Below, one piece after another: positions 58,666 through 64,000 of a DNA stretch of 64,000 nucleotides (positions are counted from its first letter, which is position 1; each line of letters starts with the position of its first letter). This DNA is from Micromonospora sp. CP22 (GTDB lineage: Bacteria > Actinomycetota > Actinomycetes > Mycobacteriales > Micromonosporaceae). Made by a program: the position numbers and the translations under genes. The stretch covers positions 62,001 through 126,000 of the forward strand of contig NZ_VCJO01000004.1 in NCBI RefSeq assembly GCF_009712475.1, given 5' to 3'. The notes under the pieces are model-generated. The model saw nothing but the letters and a program-made list of their open reading frames with translations, searched no databases and was not told the DNA's origin.

Positions 58666-58928
58666 GTCGTCTCCCCTGCCTGGTCGGCGTAGCGCGGAGC
58701 GGACCGCTCCGCTGTGTGTCGTGTCCCCCGGTGCGGCGAGCTAAAACGGCTGTGCGGGTGGGTGGTGGCTGCCACATCCGCTAAGCCATCCTAGGATACT
58801 AGAAAGTGGGCGGTAGATCCTGACGGTGTCCGGCAGCGGGGCCCGCCCGGCTGGTTGACTGAGGCCATGGGCCTGCGAACCGGAGACCACCCGGCGGTGT
58901 GTGCCGGGCGACGTCAGGGCTCGACGGC

Positions 58929-59537
58929 ATGAGCGAGATCGTGCTCGTCCGGCACGGGGAGACCAGCTGGAGCGCCAGCCGTCGGCACACCTCGTACACC
59001 GACCTGCCCCTCACCCCCGACGGCGAGCGGCAGGCCCGCGCACTCGGACCGGCCCTGGCCGGACGGCGGTTCGCCGCCGTGCTGACCAGCCCCCGGCTAC
59101 GGGCCCGACGCACCGCGCAGCTGGCCGGGCTGGCCGTCACCGACACCGACGACGACCTCGCCGAATGGCACTACGGCGACTACGAGGGCCGCACCACCGC
59201 GCAGATCCAGCAGGAACACCCCGGCTGGAGCGTGTGGACCGACGGGTGTCCGGGCGGCGAGTCACCCCACGAGATCGGCGCACGCCTCGACCGGCTGCTC
59301 GCCAAGCTGCACCCCCTGCTCGACCAGGGACCGGTCGCACTGGTCGGCCACGCACACGCGTTACGCGTGCTGGGGGCCCGCTGGCTCGGCCTGCCCCCGT
59401 CCGCCGGCGGGCTGTTCCGCCTGGACACCGCCACCCTCAGCGTGCTCGGCCACGAACACGGCCGCCCGGTGATCCTCCGGTGGAACCAACCACCGCCCGC
59501 ACCGCCCGAACAACGCGCCGCCACGGCCCGCCACTGA
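58929..59537 (+). CDS. histidine phosphatase family protein (phosphoglycerate-mutase-like)
   Basis: Encodes 202 residues from ATG 58929, so that the protein begins MSEIVLVRHGETSW with phospho-acceptor His9. TSPRLRARRTAQLAGL, the acidic LAEWHYGDYEGRT and the second catalytic histidine in VALVGHAHALRVL complete the pattern. Actinobacterial members act on small phosphate esters; the substrate is not predictable. Its 3' end converges with the Lrp/AsnC gene, 11 bases apart. Confidence 0.93.
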   Translation: MSEIVLVRHGETSWSASRRHTSYTDLPLTPDGERQARALGPALAGRRFAAVLTSPRLRARRTAQLAGLAVTDTDDDLAEWHYGDYEGRTTAQIQQEHPGWSVWTDGCPGGESPHEIGARLDRLLAKLHPLLDQGPVALVGHAHALRVLGARWLGLPPSAGGLFRLDTATLSVLGHEHGRPVILRWNQPPPAPPEQRAATARH

Positions 59538-59548
59538 CCAGCCGTCGA

Positions 59549-60019
59549 TCAGCGGGGCGGCGGGACCGTCGGCTCCCGCCCCACCTTCGGTGGCCGATGC
59601 TCGTACGGGGTGGACAGCACGACCGTCGTCCGGGTGGTGACGTTGGCCGCCGTCCTGATCTCCTGAAGCACCCGCTCCAGATCGGCCGGACCGGCCACCC
59701 GGACCAGCAGCAGGTAGAAGTCCTCCCCCGCCACCGAGTAGCACGAGTCGATCTCCGGCAGGTGAGCCAGCCGTTCCGGCGCGTCGTCCGGCTGCGACGG
59801 GTCGAACGGCCGGATCGCCACGAACGCCGTCAGGGGCAGATCCAGCGCCTCGAAGGAGACCCGCGCCGCATAGCCCTTGATGACCCCGCGCTGCTCCAAC
59901 CGACGCACCCGCTGGTGCACCGCCGAGACCGACAGGCCGACCTTCTCCGCCAGATCCGTGTACGACAGTCGGCCGTCCGCGGTCAGCGCCACCACGATGG
60001 CGCGGTCGATCTCCTCCAC
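59549..60019 (-). CDS. Lrp/AsnC-family transcriptional regulator
   Basis: Encodes 156 residues. The N-terminal helix-turn-helix is EEIDRAIVVALTADGRLSYTDLAEKVGLSVSAVHQRVRRLEQRGVIKGY. The C-terminal RAM domain (about residues 65-150) carries CYSVAGEDFYLLLVRVAGPADLERVLQEIRTAANVTTRTTVVLST. Such regulators sense amino acids. Its closeness to the lysine aminomutase genes and to an acyl-CoA dehydrogenase makes it a candidate regulator of amino-acid catabolism here, which is inference. Confidence 0.94.
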   Translation of the reverse strand: MEEIDRAIVVALTADGRLSYTDLAEKVGLSVSAVHQRVRRLEQRGVIKGYAARVSFEALDLPLTAFVAIRPFDPSQPDDAPERLAHLPEIDSCYSVAGEDFYLLLVRVAGPADLERVLQEIRTAANVTTRTTVVLSTPYEHRPPKVGREPTVPPPR

Positions 60020-60104
60020 GGCGTGGAACCTACCGCCTACGGCCGGTCAACGCGACCGACAAGCCGCCCGCCGTCGCCATCCGCAGGTCGACGGTCGCGG
60101 TCGG

Positions 60105-61247
60105 TCAGCCCTTCGCCAACGCCCGGGAGATCACCAGGCGCTGGATCTGGTTGGTGCCCTCCACGATCTGCAACACCTTCGCCTCCCGCAGGTACCGCTC
60201 GACCGGGTGGTCGGCGACGTATCCCGCGCCGCCGAGGACCTGCACCGCCTCCACGGTCACCCGCATCGCCACGTCCGTGGCGAACAACTTCGCCTTGGCC
60301 GCCTCGATCGAGTACGGCCGCCCGGCGTCCCGCAGCCGCGCCGCGGACAGGGTCAACGCCCGGGCGGCGGAGATCTGGGTGGCCAGGTCGGCCAGGATGA
60401 AGCCGAGGCCCTGGAAGTCGATGATCGCCTTCCCGAACTGCTCGCGTTGCCGGGCGTAGTCCACCGCGTAGTCCAGCGCCGCCTGGGCCAGCCCGACCGC
60501 GCAGGCGGCGATGCCCAGCCGCCCAGAGTCCAGAGCGGACATGGCGATGGTGAAACCCGCCCCCGCGTCACCGATCAGCCGGTCGGCCGGCACCCGGGCC
60601 TCGTCGAAGACCACCTGCGCCACGGGCGAGGAACGCAACCCCATGGTGCGCTCGGCGGCCTGCGGAAGGATGCCGGGAGTGGCCCGGTCGGCCAGCAGGC
60701 AGGAGATGCCACGCGAGCCCGGCCCGCCGGTACGGCAGAAGATGTTGTAGAAGTCGGCCACCTGCGCGTGCGTGATCCACGCCTTGGTGCCGGTGACCAC
60801 GTAGCTGTCCCCGTCGCGCACCGCCCGGGTGTTCAGCGACGCCGCGTCCGAGCCGCCCTGCGGCTCCGACAGGCAGTACGCCCCGAGCAACTCGCCGCCG
60901 ATCATGTCGGGCAGCAGCTTGCGCTGTTGTTCACTGCCGAACGTGGCGACCGGGTGGCAGGACAGGGTGTGCACGCTGACCGCCTCGGCGACCCCGAGCC
61001 AGCGGCTGGCCAGGATCTCCAGCACCTGTAGGTAGACCTCGTACGGCTGGGCGGCGCCCCCGTACTCCTCCGGGTAGGGCAGGCCGAGCAGGCCCGCTCG
61101 GCCCAGCGTGCGCAGCACCTCCCGGGGGAACTCACCCCGCCGTTCGTACTCGACCACCTTCGGCGCGAGTTCCCGGTCGGCCAACTCGGTGGCCAACTCC
61201 AGCAGGTCGTGTGCCTCGTCGGAGGGCAGGATCCGGTCGACAGTCAT
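60105..61247 (-). CDS. acyl-CoA dehydrogenase
   Basis: Encodes 380 residues from ATG 61247, which overlaps the stop of the upstream M24 peptidase gene (ATGA). YCLSEPQGGSDAASLNTRAVRDGDSYVVTGTKAWITHAQVADFYNIFCRTG contains the two acyl-CoA dehydrogenase signatures. The base Glu lies in LQIVEGTNQIQRLVISRAL. Length and motifs fit short/branched-chain enzymes. It could act in branched-chain amino-acid or crotonyl/butyryl-CoA metabolism; the latter would fit downstream of Kal. Confidence 0.93.
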   Translation of the reverse strand: MTVDRILPSDEAHDLLELATELADRELAPKVVEYERRGEFPREVLRTLGRAGLLGLPYPEEYGGAAQPYEVYLQVLEILASRWLGVAEAVSVHTLSCHPVATFGSEQQRKLLPDMIGGELLGAYCLSEPQGGSDAASLNTRAVRDGDSYVVTGTKAWITHAQVADFYNIFCRTGGPGSRGISCLLADRATPGILPQAAERTMGLRSSPVAQVVFDEARVPADRLIGDAGAGFTIAMSALDSGRLGIAACAVGLAQAALDYAVDYARQREQFGKAIIDFQGLGFILADLATQISAARALTLSAARLRDAGRPYSIEAAKAKLFATDVAMRVTVEAVQVLGGAGYVADHPVERYLREAKVLQIVEGTNQIQRLVISRALAKG

Positions 61248-62359
61248 AGTGTGATCAGCTCCGTGGGGGTGGTGTTGAGCCGTCGTACGCCGTCCGTCGT
61301 GCAGACGACGATGTCCTCGATCCGGGCACCGTGCCGCCCGGCCAGGTAGATGCCGGGCTCGACGGAGAAGGTCATTCCCGCCGCCAACGGCCGATCGTTT
61401 CCGGCCACCACGTACGGCTCCTCGTGGCCGTCCAGGCCGATGCCGTGACCGGTGCGGTGCAGGAACGCCTCGCCGTACCCGGCTGCGGTGATCGGGGTAC
61501 GGGCGGCGGCGTCCACGGTCGCGGCGCTCACCCCGGGGCGGACCGCCGCCACGGCGGCACACTGTGCCTCGTGCAGCACCGCGTAGTAGTCGAGGAACCC
61601 GGGCGGTGCGGTGCCGCCGGCCAGGTAGGTGCGGGTGCAGTCGGAACGGTAGCCCGAGGGCATGGTGCCGCCGATGTCCACCACGACCGGCTCACCCCGG
61701 CCGATCGGCCGGTCGGAGGTGCCGTGGTGCGGGCTGGCGCCGTTCGGCCCGGCGGCCACGATGACGAAGTCGACGGTGACGTGCCCGGCCGCCCGGATCG
61801 CGGCGGCGATGTCGGTGGCCACCTCCACCTCGGTGCGCCCCGGCCGTAGCCACTCCCCCATCCGGGCGTGTACCGAGTCGATCGCCGCGCCCGCCTCGGC
61901 CAGGGCCTCCACCTCCGCGGCCGACTTGTGGACACGCAGTTCCCGCAGCACCGACGAGGCGAGCCGCTGCCGGGCGTCGGGCAGTGCCGCCCGCAGCGCC
62001 AGCACCTGCTCGGCCCACATCCGGTCGGCCAGACCGACCTCGCCGACCGGTCCGCCGAGGGCGGCGGTCACCAGCGGGTACGGGTCGGTGCCGTCGGCGT
62101 GGTCGACGATGCGTACCCCGGTGGCCGGTGCCGGCGACGCCTCGGCCGCCGGCCGTTCCAGGGTCGGCACGATCAGCGTCGGTTCACCCTCGGCCGGCAG
62201 CACCAGCAGGGTCAGCCGCTCACCGGCGTGCGCGTCGTACCCGGTCAGGTAACGCAGATCGGAGCCGGGGCTGAGCAGCAACGCGTCCAGCCCGGCGGCG
62301 GCGACGGCACGCTGCGCGGTGACCAGTCGCCCCGGCGGATACAGGTCCTCGAACCCCAC
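61244..62359 (-). CDS. M24-family Xaa-Pro peptidase
   Basis: Encodes 371 residues. The N-terminal creatinase-like domain is followed by the pita-bread fold with metal ligands in VVVDIGGTMPSGYRSDCTRTYLAG (two Asp), HRTGHGIGLDGHEEPYV (His), FSVEPGIYLAG (Glu) and GARIEDIVV (Glu). It is a cytosolic dimetal aminopeptidase releasing N-terminal residues before proline, or a close relative. It is translationally coupled to the acyl-CoA dehydrogenase gene. Confidence 0.93.
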   Translation of the reverse strand: MGFEDLYPPGRLVTAQRAVAAAGLDALLLSPGSDLRYLTGYDAHAGERLTLLVLPAEGEPTLIVPTLERPAAEASPAPATGVRIVDHADGTDPYPLVTAALGGPVGEVGLADRMWAEQVLALRAALPDARQRLASSVLRELRVHKSAAEVEALAEAGAAIDSVHARMGEWLRPGRTEVEVATDIAAAIRAAGHVTVDFVIVAAGPNGASPHHGTSDRPIGRGEPVVVDIGGTMPSGYRSDCTRTYLAGGTAPPGFLDYYAVLHEAQCAAVAAVRPGVSAATVDAAARTPITAAGYGEAFLHRTGHGIGLDGHEEPYVVAGNDRPLAAGMTFSVEPGIYLAGRHGARIEDIVVCTTDGVRRLNTTPTELITL

Positions 62360-62530
62360 CCAGCTAGCTTAACGGTCGTTTGGGTGTGGTGGGCGGACGG
62401 TGTCGAAGCCACCGACGCGGACCGGTCAGGATTCGAGAAGCATCGACCGTCGGACCTCACTAGCTTGGCCATCAGCTTCTCCCGGCCGGGCGATCGCCCG
62501 AGCTGATACCGCCACACACAGGAGGTACCG

Positions 62531-62758
62531 ATGAGCGGGAACAACTGGATCCGGCAGATCCACCGGTGGCTGGCGATCGTGTTCACGGTGACCGTCATCG
62601 TCACCTTCGTCGCGCTCGCCCAGGAGGATCCGATCGTCTGGATCTCCTACCTACCGCTGCTGCCGCTGGCCCTGCTCATGTTCACCGGTCTGTACCTGTT
62701 CGTGCTGCCGTACGTGGTCAAGCGGCGCGGCGGGCGGGGCCCGGCCGGTGCGAGCTGA
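62531..62758 (+). CDS. small two-helix membrane protein
   Basis: Encodes 75 residues. Two hydrophobic helices (IHRWLAIVFTVTVIVTFVALA and WISYLPLLPLALLMFTGLYLFVLPYVV) lie between charged ends, with a basic C-terminus VKRRGGRGPAGAS. A near-perfect ribosome-binding site, AGGAGGT at 62520-62526, precedes the ATG. The IHRWLA start resembles PepSY-type or cytochrome-b561-like small membrane proteins, but no function can be given. Confidence 0.85.
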   Translation: MSGNNWIRQIHRWLAIVFTVTVIVTFVALAQEDPIVWISYLPLLPLALLMFTGLYLFVLPYVVKRRGGRGPAGAS

Positions 62759-62871
62759 CCGCGCGACCGGGCCGGAACGGTCATCGGTGCCTCCTTCGTC
62801 GCATCACCCGCAACGCCCCGACGGCCTGCCGTGCGCGGTGAACGTCAGTGGGGTGTGCCAGGCTGTCGAGC

Positions 62872-63801
62872 GTGACAGCGCAGACCCCGATCATGCTCAT
62901 CGACGCGCCCAGTCTCTACTTCCGGGCGTTCCACGGCATCCCCGAATCCGCCGCGAAGACCACCGACGGTCAGCCGGTCAACGCCGTGCGTGGGTTCCTC
63001 GACATGCTCGCCAGCCTGGTACGCACCCGGCGGCCCGGTCGGATGGTGTGCGCGATGGACCACGACTGGCGGCCCGACTGGCGGGTCGCGCTGCTGCCGT
63101 CGTACAAGGCACACCGGGTCGCTCCCGAGGGCGGCGAGGTGGTGCCGGACACCCTCACCCCGCAGGTGCCGATGATCCTGGAGGTGCTCGACGCGCTGGG
63201 GGTGACCGTCGTCGGGGCGGCCGGCTACGAGGCCGACGACGTGCTGGGCACCCTGTCGGTCACCCAACCCGGCCCGGTGGAGGTGGTCTCCGGCGACCGG
63301 GACCTGTTCCAGCTGGTCGACGACGCCCGGGGAGTGCGGCTGCTCTACATCGGGCGGGGCGTGGCCAAGCTGGACGACTGCGACGATGCCGCGGTACGCG
63401 CCCGCTACGGGGTGCCCGCCGACCGGTACGCCGAGTTCGCCGCGCTCCGTGGCGACCCCTCCGACGGGCTGCCCGGAGTGGCCGGGGTCGGCGAGAAGAC
63501 CGCCGCCCGGCTGATCGACAGGTACGGCGACATCGCCGGCATCCTCGCCGCCCTCGACGACCCGGCCGCCGGTTTCGCACCCGGGCTGCGGACCAAGCTC
63601 AACGCGGCACGCGACTACCTGGCCGTGGCACCGAAGGTGGTGCGGGTCGCCCTGGACGTGCCGCTGCCCGCCCTGGCGACCGAGCTGCCGGCGGCACCGG
63701 CCGACCCGCGACGGCTGCTCGACCTGGCCGAGCGGTGGAACCTCGCCGGCTCCACCCGACGCCTGGTCGACGCGCTCGCCTCCCGTACCCCGGCGGGCTG
63801 A
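62872..63801 (+). CDS. 5'-3' exonuclease (PolI 5'-nuclease-like)
   Basis: Encodes 309 residues from GTG 62872 (VTAQTPIMLIDAPSLYFRAFHG); GTG 62848 is possible but adds eight unconserved residues. AMDHDWRPDWRVALLPSYKAHR, GYEADDVLGTLS, VEVVSGDRDLFQLV and the H3TH region GDPSDGLPGVAGVGEKTAARLI are the motifs of the stand-alone FEN-like family. It removes flaps or RNA primers in DNA replication and repair. The protein lacks polymerase domains. Confidence 0.94.
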   Translation: MTAQTPIMLIDAPSLYFRAFHGIPESAAKTTDGQPVNAVRGFLDMLASLVRTRRPGRMVCAMDHDWRPDWRVALLPSYKAHRVAPEGGEVVPDTLTPQVPMILEVLDALGVTVVGAAGYEADDVLGTLSVTQPGPVEVVSGDRDLFQLVDDARGVRLLYIGRGVAKLDDCDDAAVRARYGVPADRYAEFAALRGDPSDGLPGVAGVGEKTAARLIDRYGDIAGILAALDDPAAGFAPGLRTKLNAARDYLAVAPKVVRVALDVPLPALATELPAAPADPRRLLDLAERWNLAGSTRRLVDALASRTPAG

Positions 63802-63807
63802 CCCGGC

Positions 63808-64000
63808 TCAGACGATGAACCGGATCCGGCCGCGGCGGGCCAGCAGGTAGCCGAGGGCCCCGGCGACGATCAGCACGAGACCGACACCGACGATCAGGCC
63901 GATCGGGGTGCCGGTGATCGGCAACGACCCTCCGCCTCCGCCGCCGCCGGAGAGCCGCACCTGGATCGTCGCGGTGTCGTTGGCCGGGTCGAGGTCGGCG
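63808..64000 (-). CDS. C-terminus of an LPXTG cell-wall-anchored protein (partial)
   Basis: The frame runs off the right edge. The visible 63 residues contain a Gly-rich linker, the sortase motif LPITG, a hydrophobic helix (PIGLIVGVGLVLIVAGALGYLLA) and a basic tail RRGRIRFIV. This is a complete class C/E-like cell-wall sorting signal, so the protein is surface-anchored. The upstream ADLDPANDTATIQVRL looks like the end of an immunoglobulin-like or isopeptide-type repeat domain. It is convergent with the exonuclease gene, 6 bases away. Confidence 0.85.
   Translation of the reverse strand, partial: ADLDPANDTATIQVRLSGGGGGGGSLPITGTPIGLIVGVGLVLIVAGALGYLLARRGRIRFIV

Noticed and set aside
1..64000. 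CRISPR arrays, rRNA or tRNA genes
   Set aside because: I saw no regularly spaced direct repeats and no recognisable tRNA or rRNA segments on reading both strands; a tRNAscan or CRISPR finder run would settle it.

Overview
The window is G+C-rich, densely packed actinobacterial chromosome. RbpA, a lnt-ppm1 pair, an AfsR/SARP-type regulator, a DUF1992 protein, an HspR-type (HAIR) operator and many GTG starts with 4-base stop/start overlaps point to Actinomycetota, most likely the Micromonosporaceae. The family placement is inference; no rRNA or tRNA gene lies in the window.

Layout. 1-3181: end of a truncated gene, a glycerophosphodiester phosphodiesterase, a UMF1-type MFS transporter and a type II thymidine kinase. 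3289-10880: a four-gene MacB/FtsX-type ABC system (two large permeases, two ATPases). 10887-22753: mixed housekeeping genes, including an Hsp20 gene under a clear promoter plus HAIR operator, a GT39-like membrane transferase, an FkbM methyltransferase, a tyrosine recombinase beside an HNH protein, a two-domain VOC protein, an S66 LD-carboxypeptidase, an AfsR/SARP regulator and a LysE exporter.

22781-36245 is a plant-polysaccharide (xyloglucan or xylo-oligosaccharide) utilization locus. It holds a GH42 beta-galactosidase, a GH31 alpha-xylosidase, a sugar ABC importer (lipoprotein plus two permeases), a ROK/XylR-like repressor, a GH3 glycosidase and a LacI-type repressor. XylR-like operators lie in front of the GH42 gene and the importer. 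Two identical-core LacI-type palindromes lie in front of GH3-lacI.

37640-45408 contains the most striking structure: a Tn3-family transposon of about 7.75 kb that has split a pyridoxamine-5'-phosphate-oxidase-family gene. Its 37-bp terminal inverted repeats match at 32 positions, and CCCAAGGG is repeated at both junctions. Removing the element restores the host reading frame exactly. The element has an inward-facing serine resolvase with a recognisable multi-subsite res region at its left end and an inward-facing tnpA with a C-terminal frameshift at its right end. Its passenger module encodes a small secreted four-cysteine protein, an ABC ATPase and two membrane proteins.

46147-49637 holds rbpA, fxsA, ppm1 and lnt. 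50167-58374 encodes most of the clostridial-type lysine aminomutase pathway: kamA, divergent from a translationally coupled run kdd-amidohydrolase-kamD-kamE-kal-mutL-like. The cleavage enzyme Kce is absent from the window. 58471-64000 contains CsbD, a histidine phosphatase, an Lrp/AsnC regulator, an acyl-CoA dehydrogenase coupled to an M24 peptidase, a small membrane protein, a 5'-3' exonuclease and the 3' end of an LPXTG-anchored protein gene.
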